Origin: Alteromonadaceae bacterium BrNp21-10
GTDB taxonomy: Bacteria; Pseudomonadota; Gammaproteobacteria; Enterobacterales; Alteromonadaceae
Direction of reading: 5' to 3'
Assembly: GCA_030418115.1 (NCBI GenBank)
Contig: JAUHQD010000018.1
Location: forward strand, 1-64,000
DNA: 64,000 nucleotides
A program made the translations under genes and the position numbers. The notes beneath the pieces were generated by a model that was not told where the DNA came from, ran no database searches, and was given only the letters and a program-made list of their open reading frames with translations. Below are positions 25,682 to 36,895 of the stretch, piece by piece (position 1 is the first letter of the stretch; the number at the start of each line of letters is the position of its first letter).

Positions 25682-26974
25682 ATGGCACTTAATACCTGTG
25701 TGCATCGCAAGATAGCAATTTTGAGGTGTGTAACACCTCGGCTTAAATATATCGCGTTTCTCGCTTTGTCACTTTTTACATTTAATGTTTATGCGTTTGA
25801 AAATCAGTTAAACCTTCAAGAAGCAATTCAGTGGACGCTTAAACAAAATCCCGAACTTAAAATATTTGATTTCAAGCAAGCGGCATTAACAGGACAAGAA
25901 CAAACAGCAAGTTTAAATCCCGCTTATGAACTAGAAGTTGAAGCTGAGAACTTTGCAGGCTCAGGTGAATTTAATGCATTCGACAGTGCTGAATTAACAG
26001 TCGCTCTATCTTCGGTTATCGAAATGGGAGATAAACGCTCAGCGCGAATTGGACTTGTTTCAAAATCAAGAGTACTACTCAATGCTGAGAAAGAAGTCTC
26101 TGCGCTTAACTTAATGGCTCAAGTCACTGAGAAGTACGTAGAAGTACTTGCTGCCCAACAAAGAGTGATATTGGCAGATAATGCATTGAAGTTAGCACAA
26201 GAAACGTTAGAGATTGTATCTCAGCGTAACCGCGCAGGTGCTACCCCTGAGGCTGAAGTGAAACGTTCAAAAGCAGTTATTGCTCAGGCAAATTTAACCG
26301 TTCAATCTGAACAAAAGCGCTTGGAATATTTGAAGCTCTCATTAGCAGCCTACTGGGGGGAAAACTCTGTAACCTTCTCTGAAGTACAAGGGGATCTTTT
26401 TCAGTTTGGCAATGATAGTGACTTTAACAGCCTTTTTGCGAAGTTAGAGAAGAACCCTGCTATTCAAATCTATGCAAGTGAACAGCGACTAAAAGAGGCT
26501 GAAATACAGTTAGCTAAAACAGAGTCAACGGCCAATATCAAATGGTCTGTTGGTGTTAGGCGCTCTCAAGAAGCCAATGATACGGCACTGGTCGCTGGCT
26601 TTAGCTTACCTTTGTTTGCTGAAAAGCGAAATTCTGGTGCAATCGCTAGTGCGCTAGCAGAGCGTGACCAAGTTGCCATAGAGAAAGAGGCGACTAAGTT
26701 GAGGTTTAGAAATCACTTACTACGAGCATACTCCAATAGAAAACAAGCCATATTAACAGCTAATTCATTAAAGCAGTCGGTTATCCCAATGCTTGAAGAT
26801 GCACTGGAAGATACTCAAGACGCCTATCAAAAAGGTCGATATGGATATCTTGATTATGTATCGGCTAGACAAGAGCTGTTAAATGCTCGGCGAACCCTCA
26901 TTGATGCGGCATCTGCTGCCCTAATTTATGGCGCAGAGATAGAAAAACTAACAAACGAAGCGCTGTCACTCTAA
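25682..26974 (+). CDS. czcC: Outer-membrane efflux channel, CzcC/TolC-like
   Basis: A 430-residue TolC-family protein with a signal segment near residues 22-38 (YIAFLALSLFTFNVYAF). Paired helical repeats follow: LNLQEAIQWTLKQNPELKIF with VTEKYVEVLAAQQRVILAD, and the C-terminal KGRYGYLDYVSARQELLNAR that is characteristic of the family. It is the outer-membrane tunnel for the adaptor and pump genes that follow. It is 73 bp after the CzcI-like gene and 71 bp before the adaptor gene, in the same direction. Confidence 0.82.
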   Translation: MALNTCVHRKIAILRCVTPRLKYIAFLALSLFTFNVYAFENQLNLQEAIQWTLKQNPELKIFDFKQAALTGQEQTASLNPAYELEVEAENFAGSGEFNAFDSAELTVALSSVIEMGDKRSARIGLVSKSRVLLNAEKEVSALNLMAQVTEKYVEVLAAQQRVILADNALKLAQETLEIVSQRNRAGATPEAEVKRSKAVIAQANLTVQSEQKRLEYLKLSLAAYWGENSVTFSEVQGDLFQFGNDSDFNSLFAKLEKNPAIQIYASEQRLKEAEIQLAKTESTANIKWSVGVRRSQEANDTALVAGFSLPLFAEKRNSGAIASALAERDQVAIEKEATKLRFRNHLLRAYSNRKQAILTANSLKQSVIPMLEDALEDTQDAYQKGRYGYLDYVSARQELLNARRTLIDAASAALIYGAEIEKLTNEALSL

Positions 26975-27045
26975 AAAAAGCATCACTTTAAGCTTAATAA
27001 CAATTTATTGATTCAGTTATTAACTGAATCGTTTAGGAATTAAAA

Positions 27046-31081
<4,036 letters not shown>

Positions 31082-31089
31082 AATCAAAA

Positions 31090-31129
31090 AAGCAGCTTAA
31101 TTACTAGGTTATGCCTAATTAAGCTGCTT
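31090..31129. terminator. Bidirectional terminator between convergent metal operons
   Basis: AAGCAGCTTAATTA (31090-31103) and TAATTAAGCTGCTT (31116-31129) are a perfect 14-bp stem with a 12-base loop, A-rich before and T-rich after. It lies between the RND gene stop at 31081 and the CDF gene stop at 31165. Confidence 0.75.
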
Positions 31130-31164
31130 GTTATATTTTATGCCTAACATTTGGTTGATAAAGC

Positions 31165-32052
31165 TTACTGAGCTTCATCTCTACAATTTTCATTTAAAAA
31201 CTCAAACTCTATCGTCGTGTGCGATAAGTGATAGGAAGATAATTTAGCTGCAATTTCTTGTTTAAGTCTAATTAATTCTTTAACTTCAAAGTTGTCTCTC
31301 AGCTCAAGATGCGCTGTTAGAACATGACTTTCACCATCCAATGACCAAAAGTGAATATGGTGAATACCATTAACTTCAGGAAATTCATTTAATGATTGCT
31401 TAATACGCTCTTGAGTTTCTTTATCGGGTGCGGCTTGAAGAAACAAGACGAGTGTTGATTTCAGGTTTCTGAAAACATTAAATAAGATGAATAACGTGAA
31501 GCCAATCGATAGTAGAGGATCTAATATCGGCAGTTCAACGAACAGCAGTACAATAGAGACTATAAGAACGGCAACCCAACCAAGTACATCTTCAAGTAGG
31601 TGCCATGTCAGTACTTTTTCATTTAATGTCTCACCCGCTTTTAATTTGAATACGGCATATCCGTTCACGGCAACACCGAGTATGGCAAGTCCCAGCATCC
31701 CCTCAACTACAGGCATTTCAGGATTGGACAACCTTGGTATGGCTTCAAATAAAACCCAAATAGAGCCAATAATTAAAACAATACTATTTACCAAAGCACC
31801 AAATAGTGTAAGTCTACGATAACCATAACTAAACCTATCTGATGCTTCTTTATTTGAAAAACGACTCAATAACCAAGCAAACCCTATAGACAGGCTATCA
31901 CCCAAATCATGAACTGCATCTGCCATTATCGCCGTACTGTTGGTAAGCCAGCCACCTATAAACTCGATAATAGTAAATGTCACATTCAGAAAAAATGCCC
32001 AACCAATACGGTTGTCTTGTCCATGTTGATGACTGTGGTTATGGTTGTGCAT
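31165..32052 (-). CDS. czcD: CDF zinc/cadmium exporter (CzcD/ZitB-like)
   Basis: A 295-residue CDF transporter. I start it at ATG 32052 because GGAGG lies seven bases upstream and the product then begins with the typical His tail MHNHNHSHQHGQ. Six TM segments follow, with metal-site motifs MADAVHDLGD in TM2 and WHLLEDVLGW in TM5 (the H/D-x-x-x-D pairs of zinc carriers). A C-terminal cytosolic dimer domain (GIHHIHFWSLDGESHVLTAH) completes the classic build. The start overlaps the transglutaminase stop by 14 nt, so translation is probably coupled. It sits under the third PbrR-type promoter. Confidence 0.88.
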   Translation of the reverse strand: MHNHNHSHQHGQDNRIGWAFFLNVTFTIIEFIGGWLTNSTAIMADAVHDLGDSLSIGFAWLLSRFSNKEASDRFSYGYRRLTLFGALVNSIVLIIGSIWVLFEAIPRLSNPEMPVVEGMLGLAILGVAVNGYAVFKLKAGETLNEKVLTWHLLEDVLGWVAVLIVSIVLLFVELPILDPLLSIGFTLFILFNVFRNLKSTLVLFLQAAPDKETQERIKQSLNEFPEVNGIHHIHFWSLDGESHVLTAHLELRDNFEVKELIRLKQEIAAKLSSYHLSHTTIEFEFLNENCRDEAQ

Positions 32053-32770
32053 TTTGTACCTCCAGTACTGTCTTTTTTCTAATATTAGCGACATTGAAGT
32101 TGATCAGATGACGGATCACTCGTTGATACATCCAACGTTTCACGCCTGATAAGTTAGTTCCTTGCTCACGATAGAACTCATCAGGGGAATCATAAAGTCC
32201 GAAATCGTCATGAATACCTTCTTTTTGAATATAGGTATCCTCTCCACGCCAATCCGTATCAGGTGATGAAAAGCACTTTGTCGCAACACCATAGCCACAA
32301 AAAACATCTTTTTCTTGGCTAAACCTTTGCTGTAAGGATGTTAGATATTGTGCATCCAAGATAAAGCCTTCTAAGTTGATCCAACGACCATCAAGGTATA
32401 CCTCCACCCAACTGTGGATAATGTATTTAGGAGCTAACCAAAAAACATAGGTTGGTATGGCACCTTTTTGCAACTGTTGATTTATAGTAAACCCGTGAAA
32501 TCGGCATGGAATGCCTAATCCACGCAATAGAGCCATCAATAGATTGCCTTTGGTATTACATTGACCATAACCATCAGACAGCACTTCACTCGCTGAAATA
32601 TCATCGCTCTTGTTGTAGCCAAACAACATTTCATCTTTCACAAATTGGTAGGCTACACCAATTTTGTTGAAATCATCCAAGCTTTTCCACCTTCGTTGAT
32701 TTATGAGGGATTGGATATTTTTGTGTTCAAAATTGACTATGCTGGTCTTGGTTAGATACTTATCACACAT
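32039..32770 (-). CDS. Transglutaminase-like Cys-protease-fold protein in a metal operon
   Basis: A 243-residue protein started at ATG 32770, with AAGGGG five bases upstream; a GTG at 32776 is an alternative. It has the papain-like triad order of bacterial transglutaminase-core proteins: Cys in DGYGQCNTKGNLLMALLRGL, His in IIHSWVEVYLDGRWINLEG, and a following Asp in FILDAQYL. There is no signal peptide, so it probably acts in the cytoplasm. It is the first gene after the PbrR-type promoter and overlaps the CDF start, which ties it to metal export. Substrate and reaction are unknown. Confidence 0.75.
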   Translation of the reverse strand: MCDKYLTKTSIVNFEHKNIQSLINQRRWKSLDDFNKIGVAYQFVKDEMLFGYNKSDDISASEVLSDGYGQCNTKGNLLMALLRGLGIPCRFHGFTINQQLQKGAIPTYVFWLAPKYIIHSWVEVYLDGRWINLEGFILDAQYLTSLQQRFSQEKDVFCGYGVATKCFSSPDTDWRGEDTYIQKEGIHDDFGLYDSPDEFYREQGTNLSGVKRWMYQRVIRHLINFNVANIRKKTVLEVQNAQP

Positions 32771-32799
32771 TTTCACCCCTTATTCACTTGTATGCTTTA

Positions 32800-32830
32800 A
32801 CTATAAACCCTATAGTAACTATAGGGTCAA
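32800..32830 (-). promoter_or_regulatory. MerR-family promoter/operator (PbrR-type), copy 3, divergent
   Basis: On the minus strand TTGACC, 19 bp (CTATAGTTACTATAGGGTT), TATAGT. The spacer keeps the CTATAGT-ACTATAG dyad of the other two copies. It faces the transglutaminase-CDF genes and abuts the start region of the PbrR-like regulator, as in autoregulated MerR-family pairs. Confidence 0.82.
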
Positions 32831-32847
32831 GTTTATTGGGAAGCTTT

Positions 32848-33237
32848 ATGAAAATTGGCGAATTATCGAAGACATCAGGCTGTTCTATTCAAACGATTAG
32901 ATATTATGAAAGACAAGGGTTGCTTTCAGATCCTGAGCGCTCTGAGGGTAACTTTAGGTTGTATTCCAATAAGGCGTTAAAAGAGCTGGAATTCGTTAAG
33001 CATTGTCGCAGCCTCGATATATCTCTTGATGATATCAAACGTCTTATTGAATTAAAGAATAAGCCAGAAGAAAGCTGCTCTAGTGTGAATGAATTGATTA
33101 AGCAGCAATTAAATTTAGTCAACAAACGCATGAAAGAATTAAAGGCCTTAAAAAATGAATTACAACATATGGCAAGTACATGCAATTCTGATAATACCAT
33201 TGAAGGATGCGGTATTATTAAGTCGTTGGATAGTTAA
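32848..33237 (+). CDS. pbrR: MerR-family regulator, PbrR-like
   Basis: A 129-residue regulator begun at ATG 32848, because the longer frame would run back across the operator. The N-terminal MerR helix-turn-helix and wing (MKIGELSKTSGCSIQTIRYY, then EGNFRLY) precede a dimer helix. Metal-ligand Cys lie at 77, 112 and 121. The 35 and 9 residue spacings match PbrR and MerR; CadR has a shorter last step. PbrR-type proteins twist the 19-bp-spaced promoter when lead or a similar divalent ion binds. Three matching operators in this window suggest it controls three metal operons. Confidence 0.85.
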   Translation: MKIGELSKTSGCSIQTIRYYERQGLLSDPERSEGNFRLYSNKALKELEFVKHCRSLDISLDDIKRLIELKNKPEESCSSVNELIKQQLNLVNKRMKELKALKNELQHMASTCNSDNTIEGCGIIKSLDS

Positions 33238-33279
33238 TCTAAATTCTGCTTTGAACTATTCTTAGTCGCAAAGGCAATT

Positions 33280-33657
33280 ATGAAAACCATTGGTAAATTA
33301 GCACAATCATTAAATTTAAACGTAGAAACCATTCGTTTTTATGAGCGAGAAGGACTTATTACACAACCTACAAAACCAATATCAGGTTATAGACAATATG
33401 ACGAAACAATAGCAGGACAACTTAGGTTCATCACAAAAGCCAAAATGCTCGGCTTTACGTTAAAAGAAATTAAATCGCTAATGTCTATGGACAACGACTG
33501 CGCTCAAGTTGAGTTATTAAGCCGACAAAAGTTAGCAATCATTCGAGAAAAAATTAGCGACCTTCAACGTTTAGAGAAAGTAATTGTGGATATGACAAAT
33601 ACCTGTATACAAAACGATGATCCAACATATTGCCCTATTATTGATGCATTAAAATGA
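33280..33657 (+). CDS. merR: MerR mercury-responsive regulator
   Basis: A 125-residue MerR-family protein with the HTH ETIRFYEREGLI and Cys at 74, 109 and 118 in the contexts NDCAQVELLSRQKL and NTCIQNDDPTYCPIIDAL. These match the three Hg(II)-binding Cys of MerR, including the CP after the last Cys. It is 42 bp after the PbrR-like gene, in the same direction. The mer operator lies directly after its stop and points towards merC, so regulator and target are head-to-tail, not divergent as in Tn21 or Tn501. Mercury as inducer is likely from the Cys pattern and operator. Confidence 0.85.
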   Translation: MKTIGKLAQSLNLNVETIRFYEREGLITQPTKPISGYRQYDETIAGQLRFITKAKMLGFTLKEIKSLMSMDNDCAQVELLSRQKLAIIREKISDLQRLEKVIVDMTNTCIQNDDPTYCPIIDALK

Positions 33658-33688
33658 TTGACTCTGTACTTATGTACGGAGTTTAGAG
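33658..33688 (+). promoter_or_regulatory. mer promoter/operator
   Basis: TTGACT at 33658 starts right after the merR stop. The dyad CTGTACTTATGTACGGAGT closely resembles the Tn501 mer operator (CCGTACATGAGTACGGAAG), with a weak -10 (TTAGAG) after a 19-bp spacer. It lies 31 bp before merC. Confidence 0.75.
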
Positions 33689-33718
33689 TGTTGGTCATAT
33701 CAATCAATAGACTTTCAA

Positions 33719-34108
33719 ATGATAAATAAAATATTAGACAAAGTAGGCTCTGGTGGTGTTTGGCTAGCGGCACTTAGTTGTACAGGGTGTTTCCCTGCAC
33801 TCGGTTCTTTAGCATCAGCGTTGGGGTTAGGATTTCTTTCTCATTTTGAGGGGATTGCTGTAAATACCTTATTACCTATATTTGCAACTCTGGCATTATT
33901 AGTAAACTTATACAACTGGCATAAAAATAAAAGCCATACCAGAGCTATCTTCAGCATTCTAGGGCCTGTAGCAGTGCTATTAACGCTTTATCCTCTATGG
34001 CAATATGATTGGAGCACATATCTATTTTACTTAGGTATTTGTTTAATGGTTGTTATGTCTGTATTAGATATCGTAAAACCAGTAAGGGTACAAGCATGCA
34101 AAATATAG
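33719..34108 (+). CDS. merC: MerC mercury transporter
   Basis: A 129-residue inner-membrane protein with four hydrophobic segments. The first holds the Hg-binding pair CTGC (residues 21-24) inside AALSCTGCFPALGSLASALG, the hallmark of MerC. It brings Hg(II) into the cytoplasm, where MerA would normally reduce it. No merA, merT or merP is present in the window, so here it would import mercury without a visible reductase, or serve another thiophilic metal. Its stop overlaps the start of the next small gene. Confidence 0.88.
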   Translation: MINKILDKVGSGGVWLAALSCTGCFPALGSLASALGLGFLSHFEGIAVNTLLPIFATLALLVNLYNWHKNKSHTRAIFSILGPVAVLLTLYPLWQYDWSTYLFYLGICLMVVMSVLDIVKPVRVQACKI

Positions 34109-34311
34109 AGCTTAAATCGACTATTACATGTCCTGAATGTGGGCATAGAAAAATGGAAAAAATGCCGACTAGCGCTTGTCAGTGGTATTATGAATGCGAA
34201 TCATGCAAAGTTTTGTTAAAACCATTAAAGGGTGACTGCTGTGTTTACTGTTCGTATGGAACAGTAAAATGCCCACCTATTCAAGAAGGACATAATTGTT
34301 GCGCCAGTTAG
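34096..34311 (+). CDS. GDCCVxC-domain small Cys-rich protein
   Basis: A 71-residue protein begun at ATG 34096, which overlaps the merC stop by 13 nt. It has a zinc-ribbon-like start (TCPECGHRKMEKMP), then CQWYYECESC and the motif GDCCVYCSYGTVKCPPIQ that names the GDCCVxC (seleno)protein family often found beside mer genes. Some members have selenocysteine; this one has Cys. Thirteen Cys in 71 residues point to thiol metal binding or redox work. Overlap with merC indicates joint expression. Confidence 0.78.
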   Translation: MQNIELKSTITCPECGHRKMEKMPTSACQWYYECESCKVLLKPLKGDCCVYCSYGTVKCPPIQEGHNCCAS

Positions 34312-34530
34312 CATAAGTGAATGTTTAATTTGTGCTAACTATTGTGATTATATAAGGACAGCTTTAGGCTCATATCTGCCAAAGATATAAGGTTACAAAG
34401 GTCGCTTAATCCGAAAAGTGATCAATGTTCTTATCATTAGGGTTAATTCAATCGACTAAAAAATAGTTCTTAATTTACATTGGGCGAAATATACATTAAT
34501 ATTTATTCGGTATTTTATCTAGAGAACTTT

Positions 34531-34908
34531 ATGTTTAAACCACTTTCAAAAGTCTTAGTTTTAGTAGCTATGCTGATTGCCTTTGTTGGGCAAGCATTAG
34601 CTTATACAGCTATGTCTTGTGAAATGTCGGAAAATTCTCATCAATCTCTTATGACTATGGATCATTCTTCAATGAATTCTCATGAGGGAATGGATCATAG
34701 TGATATGAAAACTAGTGCTTCAAGTTCAGAAGACTGCTGCGACCAAGATTGTATTTGTCCTGCAAATGCATGTACATCAGTCACATTTTTGAATGCAAAC
34801 AGTGGTTCAACTGATATTTTAGGGTTTACTGACACTATAGTGAACCAAGGTGCTGAACACCCAAAGTCAATTTCTACTTCCCTTTACCGCCCTCCAATAT
34901 TTGCCTAA
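34531..34908 (+). CDS. Secreted Met/His/Cys-rich protein ahead of the cus genes
   Basis: A 125-residue product started at ATG 34531 with signal peptide VLVLVAMLIAFVGQALA. The mature part is rich in Met, His and Ser (MTMDHSSMNSHEGMDHSDM), then has a Cys cluster (EDCCDQDCICPANAC) and the ending LYRPPIFA. Met-His repeats suit periplasmic Cu(I)/Cu(II) or Ag binding. It is the third RPP-ended secreted protein in this window and again comes just before an RND efflux system. A copper scavenger or modulator of CusCBA is the likely role. Confidence 0.65.
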   Translation: MFKPLSKVLVLVAMLIAFVGQALAYTAMSCEMSENSHQSLMTMDHSSMNSHEGMDHSDMKTSASSSEDCCDQDCICPANACTSVTFLNANSGSTDILGFTDTIVNQGAEHPKSISTSLYRPPIFA

Positions 34909-35012
34909 CACAGGATTAGTGCGTCCAAAATTTACGCACAAAATAACTTTTCTTGTTAATTAATTAAGCGCTATTGCGCCTAAATATTGTCCAGCATTGT
35001 CTGGGGGCAAAA

Positions 35013-35510
35013 ATGATCAAAATATTTTTTAAGTTAGCGGTAGTTGTGCTGCTAGTACCAGCATTTACTCACGCAACCGAGCATAATCATAAAAGTAATG
35101 CTGAAGTTAAACCAATCGAGTTATTAGTTTATAAAACTCCTACTTGTGGATGTTGTAAAAAATGGATATCTCATATTGAAGATGAAGGAATTATTGCGGA
35201 CTCCAAAGATTTCCGAAACATCTCCAATATAAAAACTAAGTACGGTATCAAACCTAATTATCGCTCTTGTCATACAGCCGTTACAAGAAATGGCTTTGTG
35301 TTTGAAGGTCATGTACCTGCCAAATTCATAAAACAATTTTTATCTGAAAAACACGACAACGCCATTGGTTTGTCAGTTCCTGCGATGCCTATTGGCTCTC
35401 CGGGAATGGAAGTCGGTGAACGTTTTATGCCTTATAACGTGTTGGTTTTTTTTAAGGATGGAACTAGCAAAGTCTATGCAAAAGTGAATACCTATGAGGA
35501 GCAATTCTAA
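35013..35510 (+). CDS. DUF411 periplasmic metal-binding protein
   Basis: A 165-residue protein from ATG 35013 (GGGGG about 8 bases upstream) with a signal peptide ending near FTHATEHNH. The DUF411 core has a thioredoxin-like start LLVYKTPTCGCCKKWISHIE, with C-x-C-C, and later RSCHTAVTRNGFVFEGHVP and PAMPIGSPGMEVG. DUF411 proteins are common in copper-resistance loci, and the Cys and Met motifs would bind Cu. Its stop overlaps the next gene's start, so it belongs to the cus-like operon. Confidence 0.82.
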   Translation: MIKIFFKLAVVVLLVPAFTHATEHNHKSNAEVKPIELLVYKTPTCGCCKKWISHIEDEGIIADSKDFRNISNIKTKYGIKPNYRSCHTAVTRNGFVFEGHVPAKFIKQFLSEKHDNAIGLSVPAMPIGSPGMEVGERFMPYNVLVFFKDGTSKVYAKVNTYEEQF

Positions 35511-36895
35511 TGAAATTAGGAATTCAAAACTTATCAAAGGTTACTGTTGGTTTAATGATTGGGTTTTCTGCATTTTACGCCCAAGCCGAAAAAGTTATTT
35601 CACTTCAACAGGCTATAGAGTTAGCTCAACAAAATGATCCTTGGTTACACGGCAGCAGCTTGAAACAAAAGGCTGTAGAGAATATGAGTATAGCTTCCGG
35701 GACATTACCTGACCCTAAAATATCTGTTGGTATGATGAACTTGCCAACAGATACATGGAACTTCGATCAAGAAGGTATGACTCAATTTAAAGTTGGAGTG
35801 TCTCAAATGTTTCCTAGAGGAGATAGTTTGGCACTCAAACAACAACAGTTAAAAATAGAATCAACTCAATACCCATTGTTACGTGAAGACCGTAAAGCAA
35901 AATTAAAAAGTGAAGTTTCCCAACTTTGGTTAGATGTATTTTTAGCGCAACAAACGATTAAGTTAATCGAAAACGATTGGGAGCTATTCGAGCAAATGGC
36001 GGAGGTTGCAAAAGCTAGTTATTCGAATGCGGTAGGAAAAACAAGGCAACAAGATGTCATTCGAGCACAGCTAGAAATCGTTCAATTAGAAGATAGATTG
36101 ACAGTTCAAAAGCAAAAATTAGAAACGTCTATCGCTCGTCTAAACGAATGGCTTCATCTTTATAATGACAGTGATTTTGAAAAAGCGTTTGATTTTGATT
36201 CACAGCCAATAGAGTTCAATGTCTCAGAAGGTCTACCTGCAATTCGATTGCAAAATCCTGCTGTTTTAACTGAGGTTCATTATTCGCGAAATGCTCTGGC
36301 ATTAGCATTAGAAAACCATCCTGCCATTCGTGCAATTGATGTTAAGAAAAAAGTGTCTGAAAAAGCAATTACTATAGCCAAACAACAATATAAGCCCCAG
36401 TGGGGAGTTAACGCTAGCTATGCCTATCGTGATGATATGCCATCAGGAGATAGTCGATCGGACTTGTTTTCTGTTGGCGTGACATTTGATTTACCGTTAT
36501 TCACTGAAGATAGACAAGATAAACAAGTTGCTGCATCAATCGCTGAATCAGAAGCTATCAGAACAGAGAAATTGTTATTAATAAAACAAATGATTAGCGC
36601 AATTGAAAAAGAGCTACGTCAGCTAAAAAGATTATCAGAAAGACAATCGATATATAAAGATCAATTGCTTAAACAAACCAACGAACAGGCTGAGTCTTCA
36701 TTGACTGCTTACACCAACGATGATGGCGATTTTTCTGAAGTGGTTCGAGCAAGAATAGCTGGGCTTAATGCCAGAATATCAGCCTTAAAAATAGATGTTG
36801 ATGCATTAAAAACAGTCGCTCGTATCAATTATTTCTTCGCACAGTCAAATACCAAACCAGTACTTGCGCACACCAGTAAATTTGGAGAAAAGTAA
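35510..36895 (+). CDS. cusC: Outer-membrane efflux channel, CusC/TolC-like
   Basis: A 461-residue TolC-family protein with an N-terminal signal (VGLMIGFSAFYAQAEK) and the family helices ISLQQAIELAQQNDPWL and ALALENHPAIRAIDVKK, with a large insert between the two halves. It overlaps its neighbours by one base at each end (ATG 35510 with the DUF411 stop, stop with the adaptor ATG at 36895), so it is translationally coupled. It is the tunnel of the copper/silver tripartite pump. Confidence 0.82.
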   Translation: MKLGIQNLSKVTVGLMIGFSAFYAQAEKVISLQQAIELAQQNDPWLHGSSLKQKAVENMSIASGTLPDPKISVGMMNLPTDTWNFDQEGMTQFKVGVSQMFPRGDSLALKQQQLKIESTQYPLLREDRKAKLKSEVSQLWLDVFLAQQTIKLIENDWELFEQMAEVAKASYSNAVGKTRQQDVIRAQLEIVQLEDRLTVQKQKLETSIARLNEWLHLYNDSDFEKAFDFDSQPIEFNVSEGLPAIRLQNPAVLTEVHYSRNALALALENHPAIRAIDVKKKVSEKAITIAKQQYKPQWGVNASYAYRDDMPSGDSRSDLFSVGVTFDLPLFTEDRQDKQVAASIAESEAIRTEKLLLIKQMISAIEKELRQLKRLSERQSIYKDQLLKQTNEQAESSLTAYTNDDGDFSEVVRARIAGLNARISALKIDVDALKTVARINYFFAQSNTKPVLAHTSKFGEK

